A stretch of 9,067 bases of DNA, taken from contig JBBRFH010000140.1 of the NCBI GenBank assembly GCA_038224615.1, positions 1 through 9,067 of the forward strand, written 5' to 3'. The notes under the pieces are model-generated. The model saw nothing but the letters and a program-made list of their open reading frames with translations, did not search any database and was not told where the DNA came from. Positions within the stretch are counted from its first letter, which is position 1; each line of letters begins with the position of its first letter. A program made the translations under genes and the position numbers. This stretch comes from JBBRFH01 sp038224615 (GTDB lineage: Bacteria > Planctomycetota > Phycisphaerae > Tepidisphaerales > Tepidisphaeraceae). Positions 1 to 6,880 of this stretch are shown piece by piece.

Positions 1-995
1 AAGTGCCCGGCATGATCCCGCACATGTCGTACGACGACGCGATGAACGACTACGGCTCAGACCGTCCCGACATCCGCTTCGGCATGAAGCTGATCGACAT
101 CACCGACCTGGCCCACACGACCGATTTCGGCGTCTTCAAAAATGCCGAGATGGTCAAGTGCATCGTCGTCCCCGGCGGCGCGAAGATGACCCGCAAGGAG
201 ACCGACGCGCTGGCCGAATGGTCCAAAGGCTATGGAGCCAAGGGGCTGGCCGTCACCAAGGTCGTCGGCGGCAAGTTCGACACCGGCGTGGCGAAGTTCC
301 TTGCGCCGATCGAAGCGGCGTTGCTCGAGCGCACCGGCACTAAGGAAGGCGACCTGCTCTGCTTCGGCGCCGACAAGCCCAAGGTCGTCTACAAAGTCCT
401 CGGCGAACTCCGCCTGAAGATGGCCAAGGACCTCCAGATGACGCCCTCGACGCCGTTCGCGTTCCTGTGGGTCGTCGATTTCCCGATGTTCGAGTACGAC
501 GAGGAGGAGAAACGCTTCGTCGCCATCCACCACCCGTTCACGACGTGCAAGGATGAAGATGTCGACAAACTCGACAGCACCGACCAGATGACGGTCGCCG
601 GCATGAAGAGCAAGGCTTACGACATCGTCTGCAACGGCTACGAAATCGGCGGCGGCTCGATCCGTATCCACCGCATGGACGTGCAGCAGAAGGTCTTCAG
701 GCTGCTGGGCATCACTCCCGAGCAGCAGACCGGCAAGTTCGGATTCCTGCTCGAGGCCCTGAGCTTTGGCGCCCCGCCGCACGGCGGACTGGCGATCGGC
801 GTCGACCGGCTCGTGATGATGCTCCGCGGCATCACCAACATCCGCGATGTCATCGCGTTCCCCAAAACCCAGAGCGGCGCCGACCTGATGTGCGGCGCGC
901 CGTCCAGCGTCGACGACAAGCAGCTCCGCGATGCCAACATCAAGGTGATCCAGCTCGCCAACGCCGTAAAGGATCACACGACCAAGCATCATTGA
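1..995 (+). CDS. aspS: Aspartyl-tRNA synthetase, C-terminal part (5' end outside window)
   Basis: This class II synthetase charges tRNA with aspartate in the cytoplasm. About 330 residues are visible out of the roughly 590 usual for the bacterial form. The N-terminal anticodon-binding domain and class II motifs 1 and 2 lie upstream of the window. Counting from position 3, residues about 42-150 form the GAD insertion domain typical of bacterial AspRS. The catalytic domain then resumes with WVVDFPMFEYD (156-166), HHPFT (176-180) and GGGSIRIH (216-223). Motif 3 is GGLAIGVDRLVMML (261-274), with the ATP-binding arginine at 269, followed by NIRDVIAFPKTQSGADLM. The match to the E. coli enzyme as I remember it is continuous to the C-terminus, and the gene ends normally at TGA 993-995. 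The residues that separate discriminating from non-discriminating (Asp/Asn) enzymes are in the missing N-terminal part. A hairpin with a T tract follows 25 bp downstream. Confidence 0.97.
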   Translation, partial: VPGMIPHMSYDDAMNDYGSDRPDIRFGMKLIDITDLAHTTDFGVFKNAEMVKCIVVPGGAKMTRKETDALAEWSKGYGAKGLAVTKVVGGKFDTGVAKFLAPIEAALLERTGTKEGDLLCFGADKPKVVYKVLGELRLKMAKDLQMTPSTPFAFLWVVDFPMFEYDEEEKRFVAIHHPFTTCKDEDVDKLDSTDQMTVAGMKSKAYDIVCNGYEIGGGSIRIHRMDVQQKVFRLLGITPEQQTGKFGFLLEALSFGAPPHGGLAIGVDRLVMMLRGITNIRDVIAFPKTQSGADLMCGAPSSVDDKQLRDANIKVIQLANAVKDHTTKHH

Positions 996-1020
996 GCGAA
1001 GCGGTGTGAGGCAGCTCGAT

Positions 1021-1125
1021 GTCATCCTGAGCGCCAGCGAAGGATCTGCTCGCCGCGGCAAGGCCCAGCCGATTTCGGCACGGCCACGCCACTGCCAAAC
1101 GATCCTTCGCTGCGCTCAGGATGAC
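1021..1125. repeat. Inverted repeat of the GTCATCCTGAGCG family
   Basis: Imperfect palindrome with a 26-nt left arm (1021-1046) and a 25-nt right arm (1101-1125) that differ by one inserted C. It fills most of the 158-bp gap between two converging genes (aspS and the lipoprotein gene), the usual place for REP-like elements. The rest of the gap (996-1020 and 1137-1153) shows nothing recognisable. A partial look-alike, GTCATTCCGAGCG at 8528-8540, matches the start of the left arm at 11 of 13 positions. Confidence 0.8.
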
Positions 1126-1136
1126 GTTGTTTTTTT
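1021..1136 (+). terminator. Large repeat-derived hairpin with T tract after aspS
   Basis: The arms 1021-1046 and 1101-1125 are reverse complements except for one extra base in the left arm, giving a stem of 25 pairs with a 54-base loop. A run of seven T (1130-1136) follows the right arm after four bases, as expected of an intrinsic terminator for aspS. On the opposite strand the same hairpin lies just past the end of the lipoprotein gene but has no T run, so it would be at best a weak stop there. The arm sequence GTCATCCTGAGCG...CGAAGGATC resembles a dispersed repeat that I recall from many GC-rich bacterial genomes, so a repeat copy may have been taken over as a terminator. The loop is longer than usual for an intrinsic terminator, which lowers certainty. 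Confidence 0.5.
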
Positions 1137-1153
1137 GCTGATTGCGACGTTCG

Positions 1154-1810
1154 CTATTTCAGCGACGCGTTCAGATCCGCGACGAGCTTTTGCTCCAGCG
1201 CGTAATCGCGCCCGACCGGATACCAGTAGCTGCCCGGGAGCAGCACGCCCGCATCGCTTTCGCGGGTGCCGGAGATGTCGTCGGTGGAATTGCGACGGAG
1301 GTAACCCTTGATGAGGATCCCGGTCACACGGCGCTCTTCCAGGGACTGGCGCTCGACGAGCACCTTCGGCGTGACCGTGTAGCGGTCGCCGGACTTGTCG
1401 AAATTGAAGTAGATGGTCCGGCGATGCGTGGCGATCGAGCTGGCGGCGATGTCGTCACCCGTCCGCAGTTCGCGACGCCACGGCTCGAACCACTGTGCTG
1501 ACACATTCGGCTGGGTCGTCAGTAGGCCAAGGCGCCGGTCGCGGCGGTCGATTGTGAAGAGGTAGTCGCGGCTCACCCGCTCGGCGTTCGCCCAGAGGCG
1601 ATCGAAGTCACCGCCGGTGACGCGATCCACGCCCAGCGCGTCCAACTGCAGCCACCATTCCGGATCAGCAAGTTGCGCGTCGGAAGCCGTCCTCACCGGC
1701 ATCGTCGCGGGCAGATCCGCCACCTTGGGTCGCTCGGACGTGCATCCGAAGATCGCGCCGGCGGCCACCACGCAAACCATCGCGAGCGAGCGGTTCATCG
1801 AACGCTTCAT
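1154..1810 (-). CDS. Predicted lipoprotein of unknown function, coupled to pyk
   Basis: The product has 218 residues. The N-terminus is MKRSMNRS, then a hydrophobic stretch (9-22) and Cys23 within AIFGC, a plausible lipobox. It would be exported, lipidated at Cys23 and anchored in a membrane. The Phe at -2 is not the favoured residue, so signal peptidase II processing is likely but not certain. The mature part is soluble and rich in Arg, Asp and Trp, with EWWLQLDALGVD (51-62), TIDRRDRRLGLLTTQP (86-101) and WFEPWRREL (107-115). I recall similar segments in unnamed planctomycete proteins but know no function. The start at 1810 is favoured by AAGGAGA four bases upstream and by the ATGA overlap with the pyk stop; a second ATG at 1798 is less well placed. 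The overlap implies translation coupled to pyruvate kinase, although the two products should act in different compartments. Confidence 0.85.
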   Translation of the reverse strand: MKRSMNRSLAMVCVVAAGAIFGCTSERPKVADLPATMPVRTASDAQLADPEWWLQLDALGVDRVTGGDFDRLWANAERVSRDYLFTIDRRDRRLGLLTTQPNVSAQWFEPWRRELRTGDDIAASSIATHRRTIYFNFDKSGDRYTVTPKVLVERQSLEERRVTGILIKGYLRRNSTDDISGTRESDAGVLLPGSYWYPVGRDYALEQKLVADLNASLK

Positions 1811-3306
1811 TTCGTCTCCTTCAATGACGTCGGCGGACGGTTGCCGGTCGGGCTCAGCGGCACCCACTCGTCGCCGACGGTGTGGATGATAATCCCGTTC
1901 ATTGTATCCGGCGTACTCGGCGACCACCCCGCGACGATGAGAATCCGCTCCCCCACTGCGGCATACTTGCGTTGCACGAGGATGTCGTCGATCGCCTCGA
2001 ACAACGCCGCCGTCGTTTCGGGCTTTTCCATCTGCTGCGGCACGACGCCGTAATGGATCGCCATCCGGCGCAACGCCCGCGTGTCGCTCGAGAGCGCAAC
2101 GATCGGACAATAGAACCGATGCTTCGAGAAGACGCGCGCCGTCGAACCGGTCTGGCTCCAGATGACGACGAGTTTGGTCTTCAGATCGTTGACGATGCGC
2201 CACGCGCCCCGTGCCAGCGCCGTCGCCGGATCTCCGCGACGGGCCAGCTTGGGCGCCGCAGCGTCTTCGACGAGAGTTTTGTCCTGGAAATCCTCGGTCA
2301 CGGCGGCCGTGTGCGACATGGTATGCACCGCGACGACCGGGAACTTGCCCACGCTGGTTTCGGCCGACAGCATGACGGCGTCGGTGCCGTCGAGGATGGC
2401 GTTGGCGATGTCGCTGACTTCGGCGCGGGTCGGCGTGGCCTGCTCGATCATGCTCTGCAGCATCTGCGTCGCCACGATCACCGGCTTGCCCGCCTGCTGA
2501 CATCGGCGGATCAAATCCTTCTGGATGATCGGCACTTGGGCGACGTCCATCTCGACGCCCAGATCGCCGCGCGCCACCATCAGCCCGTCCGACGCGTCGA
2601 TGATCGCGTCCAGTTCGGTCAGCGCCTCGGCCTTCTCGATTTTGGCGATCAGCGCGATCTCCGGCGCTTTCTTGTATTGCAGGTGTCCTCTCAGCAGTTC
2701 CAGATCCTTGGCACGCCGCACGAACGACAGCGCGAGAAAATCAAGCTCATTGGCGATCGCCCAGTCGACGCATTCCCAGTCACGGTCGGTGATCGACGGC
2801 ACGTTGAGCACCGTGTTGGGCAGGTTGATGCCCTTGCTGCTCTTGATGATCCCGCCGACGGTACAGCGCATGCGGATGAGATTGCGCTCCTTGTCGGTGA
2901 CGATGAACCGCAGCATGCCGTCCTCGATGAGGATTCGGTCGCCAAACTTTACGTCGTCGACGAAGGTTTCGAGCGTGGTGGAGACGCGCAGGTTTTCGCC
3001 GATCATCGCGTCGCGCTGAACGACTACTTCGTCGCCGGGCTGGACGGGCATACCGCCGGTGCTGTCGACGTTGGCGACCTGCCCGAGGCGGATCTTAGGC
3101 CCGCACAGATCGCCCAGGACGGCGACAGGATGATCAAACCGCGCGCTGGTGTCGCGGATGAGCTTGAGCATCTCCGCATGCTTGGTGAGATCGCCGTGCG
3201 AAAAATTGAGCCGGCAGATATCCACGCCGGCCTCGAAGATCGAGTAAAGGGTCTCCGGGGTTCCGACCGCCGGGCCAATGGTGGCGATGATCTTCGTTCG
3301 AATCAT
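1807..3306 (-). CDS. pyk: Pyruvate kinase
   Basis: This cytoplasmic enzyme transfers phosphate from phosphoenolpyruvate to ADP, the last step of glycolysis. It has 499 residues, a little above the usual 470-480. The start at 3306 gives MIRTKIIATIGP, the normal beginning of the family. Seen in order: the first half of the (beta/alpha)8 barrel with CRLNFSHG (31-38); GDLCGPKIRLG (65-75); the lid B domain (about 75-170); the second barrel half with AKIEKAEAL (221-229, Lys222 and metal ligand Glu224), VARGDLG (244-250, metal ligand Asp248), ATQMLQSM (279-286), PTRAE (292-296) and DGTDAVMLSAETSVGKFP (306-323); and the C-terminal domain (about 350-478) ending in IIIHTVG. The last 20 residues are a family-unusual tail. 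Lys71, with Leu67 and Leu74, is the pattern known from enzymes that do not need K+. No Shine-Dalgarno sequence precedes the start. The gene overlaps the lipoprotein gene by ATGA. Confidence 0.97.
   Translation of the reverse strand: MIRTKIIATIGPAVGTPETLYSIFEAGVDICRLNFSHGDLTKHAEMLKLIRDTSARFDHPVAVLGDLCGPKIRLGQVANVDSTGGMPVQPGDEVVVQRDAMIGENLRVSTTLETFVDDVKFGDRILIEDGMLRFIVTDKERNLIRMRCTVGGIIKSSKGINLPNTVLNVPSITDRDWECVDWAIANELDFLALSFVRRAKDLELLRGHLQYKKAPEIALIAKIEKAEALTELDAIIDASDGLMVARGDLGVEMDVAQVPIIQKDLIRRCQQAGKPVIVATQMLQSMIEQATPTRAEVSDIANAILDGTDAVMLSAETSVGKFPVVAVHTMSHTAAVTEDFQDKTLVEDAAAPKLARRGDPATALARGAWRIVNDLKTKLVVIWSQTGSTARVFSKHRFYCPIVALSSDTRALRRMAIHYGVVPQQMEKPETTAALFEAIDDILVQRKYAAVGERILIVAGWSPSTPDTMNGIIIHTVGDEWVPLSPTGNRPPTSLKETK
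1815..1821 (-). promoter_or_regulatory. Ribosome binding site AAGGAGA for the lipoprotein gene
   Basis: AAGGAGA on the - strand lies four bases before the ATG at 1810 and inside the last codons of pyk. It is the only strong Shine-Dalgarno sequence I found before a start in this window. It decides the start and supports reinitiation at the ATGA junction. Confidence 0.75.
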
Positions 3307-3365
3307 GTGCGTCTGCCGATCCGTTGAGTGCCTTGGCTTCCCTGCGGGCGCGCGGTGCAGCGGGG

Positions 3366-3393
3366 ATTCTGCAAATGGATCGCCGCTTGGCAA
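3366..3393 (-). promoter_or_regulatory. Possible sigma-70-type promoter for pyk
   Basis: On the - strand TTGCCA (3393-3388, 5 of 6 to TTGACA) and CAGAAT (3371-3366, 4 of 6 to TATAAT) are separated by 16 bases. Transcription would start near 3359 and leave a leader of about 50 bases before the pyk ATG. It lies between the pyk start and the palindromic repeat. Consensus matches of this quality also arise by chance, and promoter consensus in this group is poorly known. Confidence 0.3.
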
Positions 3394-3414
3394 TCGGCGA
3401 GCGAAAAATACGTC

Positions 3415-3568
3415 CACGAATTTACACGAATTTGCGGAATGCGTCATAGGCCACAGAGACCACCGAGGACACAGAGAGCACACCCGCAGTTCGAGCATTC
3501 TCTGTGTCCTCGGTGGTCTCTGTGGCTGCCCCCGCTTATTCGTGTGAATTCGTGAAGATTCGTGAATC
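3415..3568. repeat. Composite nested palindrome between the SNF2 gene and pyk
   Basis: The inner arms 3451-3476 and 3500-3525 are perfect 26-bp reverse complements of the CACAGAGACCACCGAGGAC type, with a 23-base loop. The outer arms are made of another motif: CACGAA at 3415 and 3425 on the left, and TTCGTG at 3539, 3549 and 3559 on the right, each exactly 10 bp apart. 3415-3430 pairs with 3539-3554 at 15 of 16 positions. The element fills more than half of the 265-bp gap 3307-3571, and its right end is only three bases from the SNF2 stop codon. As RNA it would fold strongly and could end SNF2 transcription or shield its 3' end; there is no clear T tract. The rest of the gap holds only the possible pyk promoter. 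No transposase is present, so this is a non-autonomous or REP-like repeat. Confidence 0.9.
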
Positions 3569-3571
3569 GTC

Positions 3572-6500
3572 CTACGCGAGCAGAAGCGCGAGATCCTCGC
3601 GTGTGATCGCGTTGGACATGCGACTCGCTTCGCCGACGATGGCGTCGGCGAGGTCGCGCTTGCTCTTCTGGAGTTCGAGAACTTTCTCCTCGACCGTATC
3701 GCGGGATATCAGCCGGGTGGCGAAAACGGTGCGTTTCTGGCCGATGCGGTGGGTGCGGTCGATGGCCTGGGCCTCGGCGGCGGGATTCCACCAGGGGTCG
3801 AGCAGGAATACGTAATCCGCCGCCGTCAGATTCAGCCCGACGCCGCCGGCCTTGAGGCTGATCAGGAACAGCTTGCAGGCCTCATCGGTCTGGAACCGCT
3901 CAACGCGCGCCTGCCGGTCACGGGTCTGGCCGTCGAGGTACTCATACGGCGTCTGCTCGCCGTCGAGGCGTTCGCGCAGGATCGCCAGCAGGCTGGTGAA
4001 CTGGCTGAAGACCAGCACCTTGTGCCCCTCGTCGATCGCCTCGGCGATCTGCGTCATCAACAGGTCGAGCTTGGCGCTGCCGTGCTTGTCGTGCTTGCGG
4101 TCGATCAACGCCGGGTGGCAAGCGGCCTGCCGCAGCCGAAGCAGCGCCTCGAGAATCTTGAACTGCGACTTCTCAATTCCCTCCGACGCGATCGCGCCGC
4201 TAAGCAGGGCGCGGTAGTGCTCGCGAAGCTGGTCGTAGACCTTGCGCTGCCTGGGCTCGAGGTCGCAGTAGATCGTCTGCTCGACGCGCTCGGGCAGATC
4301 GGTCGCGACCTGCGACTTGGTCCGCCTCAGCAACAGCGGGCGAATCGTCCGCGCGATCGTGACCCGGCCGTCGGCGTCGTCGGCGCCGGCCAGCAGCTTG
4401 AAGTTCCCGCCGCTGCCGAACATGCCGGGGTTGAGGAAATCGAACAGGCTCCAGAGTTCGCCGAGATGATTTTCGATCGGCGTGCCGCTCATCGCGAGCC
4501 GGTGCCGGCAGCGAAGCAGCCGCGCCGCTTTGGCGCTGGCGGTGGTCGCATTCTTGATGGCCTGCGCCTCGTCGAGAATCACGTAGTCGAACTCGAAATC
4601 CTTGAACGTCGCGGCGTCGGTGCGGAGCGTGCCGTAAGTGGTGAGGACGACGTCGTACTCGCGCAGATGATCCGTGACGTCGCGCACGCGTGAAGCGACG
4701 CTGTGATCGAGCACGCGGAGTTTGGGCGCGAACTTCGCCGCCTCGGCCATCCAATTAAAGATGAGCGACCGCGGCACCACGATCAGCGACGGCGCGTGCG
4801 GCTCGCCGTTCGCCTGGTTCGACCGTCGCCAATCGAGCAGCGCCAGCACCTGGATCGTCTTGCCAAGGCCCATGTCATCGGCGAGGCAACCGCCGAGGTC
4901 GTAGTGGTGGAGGAACTGCAGCCAGCCAAGCCCGTCGCGTTGGTACGGCCGCAGTTCGCCGACGAACGTGGGCAACGGATCGCAGGGCTTGATCGAGGCG
5001 AACTGGGCAAGGCGCTCGCGGGCGGCGCGGAACTGCTCGTCAGCATTCACCTGCGGTAAGTCGGCCAGCAGCGCGTCGAGCAGCAACGACTGGCGCAACG
5101 AAAAACGGGCGGTGTCGCCGGTGACGTCCGCCTCGGTGCCGGCGGCGTTGGCAAGCGGCGCGTACTTCTTGAGCCACTCCTGTGGCAGCACGCCGAGCGT
5201 GCCGTCGTCGAGCACCACCGTCGTCTGCCGCTTGCGCACCGCTTCGAGAATCGCGGGCAGGCTCGCCTGCGCCCCGTCGCCGAAATCGGCCCCGCCGTTG
5301 ACGTCGAGCCAGTCGATTCCGCTGCTGACGTTGATCTGCATCGCCGTGGCGGTGCGGCAGAGCTTGCCTTCGGCCTCGACATGCCATCCTTCGATGACGA
5401 GCGCAGTGACCAGCGCCGGTATCGCCTTGCGTTTGACGAGGTACTGCCCGGTTCCGAAGTAGTCCTTCCGCGACGCACCGGCCGACGTCACTCGGCGCAG
5501 GAACGCCTGTTCGGCAGCGATGTCGCGCGTCAGCAGCGCTCGGCCGGCGTCGGTGTCGATGGCGCGGATCGGCGTGGGTGACGAGGCACTGATAATCGCG
5601 TCGTCGCCGTAGGCGAACTCGACCGCGCCGTGGATGCCGTCGCTCGCCGCCGTTACCGACAGTTTGAGGCGCGGGCGCGGCGCGAGGGAGATGCGCGCAT
5701 GTGGAATTTGACTGTCGTCCGACAACGGCGGGAGCGCCGGCAACTGCAGTAGCTGCTCAATCGCCGCCGTCGCGTGTGCTTCAGGCAGGATGAGTGGAAA
5801 TGACCTGGCCGCGTCACGCAAAGTATGCGTCAGCAGCGGCTCGATGCGCACCACACGAGGCGGGCGTTCACGCGTGATCGCGTACAGGCCGGCACGGTCA
5901 CCGACAATTTTGTCGTCCAACATCTGCCCGCCCCGCGCCGTTCGCAGTCGAACAATGTACGTGTCGGCCACCTTCTCTACGTGTACCCGCCGCAGGAACG
6001 ATTCGTCGGCATCCCACGCCAGGGGCAGGATCGGGTCGTCACTGGTGACGCGATGATCTCCCAGCCGTACACGCACGTAGCACCGGCCGGCGTCACAGGC
6101 GGGCTTGAGGACTTGCGGCATGGCCAGGGGGTGCAGCCGCAGGTCACGCAGCGAGGACACCGTACCGGAGAGAGTCATCCCGAACCCGGCGCTCAGATGG
6201 TTGCGGAGGTGAACGTCGACCGGATCAACGCTGTCGTACCAGCTCGGCAGCTCGGCCGCTGCCTTGGGGGCGCGCCAGATGCCGTCGGCCTCGCGGCGCT
6301 GCACGCGCACGGAGAGCTGGAAATGCTCGTTCAGGTCGTACTGCTGATCGATCACGTAAGCGATCCGTCGCTCAAACCCTGGCCTCATATTGTCGGCCGA
6401 TGTCGAAGCGGCGCTTGTGCTCGCTGCGGCTGGAAAAAGGTTACCCTGACTCGGCGCGGCATGCTTCAACTGCGACGTGATCGCGCGCATCTGCCGCCGC

Positions 6501-6880
6501 CATTCCGGCTCGGGCGCAGGCTGCTTTTTCAGTTGCTGTTCTGCCCATTCGTTCAACGGTGAGACCGCCCCTATCCGCTTCAACAACGGGATCAACTGGA
6601 TCGGATGTCGCTTCAGATGTTGATCGGCCTCGCGCGCCAGTGCCCAGAGGTGCTTGCAGTAGCCCCAGTCGTCGAAGTAGATGCACTCGCAGTTGACGTC
6701 CAGCCCGCCGTTGGGAAGCAACAGCAGCTCGCACCAGTAGTCTTCGGTGCCGCTGACGTAAGCGCCCACGCCGTTCTCGCTGATATTGACGTCGCGGACG
6801 TAGCCGGCATAGAAATACTCGTCGCCGCGCTTACGCACGTCGGGCGGAACGAGGGGACGGATTCGGTCGGCCAAAAGCAC
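3572..6880 (-). CDS. SNF2-family ATPase with N-terminal SWIM zinc finger
   Basis: The product has 1102 residues from the chosen GTG start. SNF2 ATPases move along DNA and displace or remodel bound proteins; this one's target is unknown. Residues about 55-80 form a SWIM zinc finger with Cys64, Cys66, Cys75 and His77 (CxCx8CxH), usually a nucleic-acid or protein contact. Residues about 130-640 are a long region with no motif I recognise. The SNF2 motor follows: YQRDGLGWL (646-654), Walker A DDMGLGKT (668-675), LTTYGTLR (746-753), Walker B DEAQ (770-773), MSGTPIEN (797-804), then the C-terminal helicase half with VLVFSQF (955-961), SLKAGGVGLNLTAAD (1008-1022), DPWWNPAAEAQAIDR (1028-1042) and RIGQ (1045-1048). 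All key motor residues look intact. An ATG at 7009 would add 43 residues, partly read from a repeat. GTG 6880 opens directly onto LLADRIRPLVPP, which I take as the real N-terminus. Helicase unwinding is not implied. No methylase, nuclease or DISARM-type partner is adjacent. Confidence 0.93.
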   Translation of the reverse strand: MLLADRIRPLVPPDVRKRGDEYFYAGYVRDVNISENGVGAYVSGTEDYWCELLLLPNGGLDVNCECIYFDDWGYCKHLWALAREADQHLKRHPIQLIPLLKRIGAVSPLNEWAEQQLKKQPAPEPEWRRQMRAITSQLKHAAPSQGNLFPAAASTSAASTSADNMRPGFERRIAYVIDQQYDLNEHFQLSVRVQRREADGIWRAPKAAAELPSWYDSVDPVDVHLRNHLSAGFGMTLSGTVSSLRDLRLHPLAMPQVLKPACDAGRCYVRVRLGDHRVTSDDPILPLAWDADESFLRRVHVEKVADTYIVRLRTARGGQMLDDKIVGDRAGLYAITRERPPRVVRIEPLLTHTLRDAARSFPLILPEAHATAAIEQLLQLPALPPLSDDSQIPHARISLAPRPRLKLSVTAASDGIHGAVEFAYGDDAIISASSPTPIRAIDTDAGRALLTRDIAAEQAFLRRVTSAGASRKDYFGTGQYLVKRKAIPALVTALVIEGWHVEAEGKLCRTATAMQINVSSGIDWLDVNGGADFGDGAQASLPAILEAVRKRQTTVVLDDGTLGVLPQEWLKKYAPLANAAGTEADVTGDTARFSLRQSLLLDALLADLPQVNADEQFRAARERLAQFASIKPCDPLPTFVGELRPYQRDGLGWLQFLHHYDLGGCLADDMGLGKTIQVLALLDWRRSNQANGEPHAPSLIVVPRSLIFNWMAEAAKFAPKLRVLDHSVASRVRDVTDHLREYDVVLTTYGTLRTDAATFKDFEFDYVILDEAQAIKNATTASAKAARLLRCRHRLAMSGTPIENHLGELWSLFDFLNPGMFGSGGNFKLLAGADDADGRVTIARTIRPLLLRRTKSQVATDLPERVEQTIYCDLEPRQRKVYDQLREHYRALLSGAIASEGIEKSQFKILEALLRLRQAACHPALIDRKHDKHGSAKLDLLMTQIAEAIDEGHKVLVFSQFTSLLAILRERLDGEQTPYEYLDGQTRDRQARVERFQTDEACKLFLISLKAGGVGLNLTAADYVFLLDPWWNPAAEAQAIDRTHRIGQKRTVFATRLISRDTVEEKVLELQKSKRDLADAIVGEASRMSNAITREDLALLLA

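Noticed and set aside
57..1061. 334-codon open frame on the - strand opposite aspS
   Set aside because: It is a shadow of the aspS frame; its beginning is read from the palindromic repeat at 1021-1046.
1811..2503. Extension of the lipoprotein frame upstream to 2503
   Set aside because: That part overlaps pyk in another frame and is Arg/Gly/Asp-rich shadow sequence. The signal peptide and ribosome binding site fix the start at 1810.
1882..3327. 481-codon open frame on the + strand opposite pyk
   Set aside because: It lies wholly antisense to a clear pyruvate kinase gene. The translation is rich in Arg, His and Asp with no motif, as expected of the mirror frame of GC-rich coding DNA.
3415..3570. 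CRISPR-like array
   Set aside because: The repeated units are 10 bp apart and arranged as inverted arms, with no spacers of regular 30-40 bp length and no cas genes.
3749..4693. 314-codon open frame on the + strand opposite the SNF2 gene
   Set aside because: It covers the conserved SNF2 motor on the other strand and shows no family signature.
3572..6880. SNF2 ATPase as part of a defence system such as DISARM
   Set aside because: No methyltransferase, nuclease, phospholipase D or DUF1998-type partner is in the window. The neighbours are housekeeping genes.
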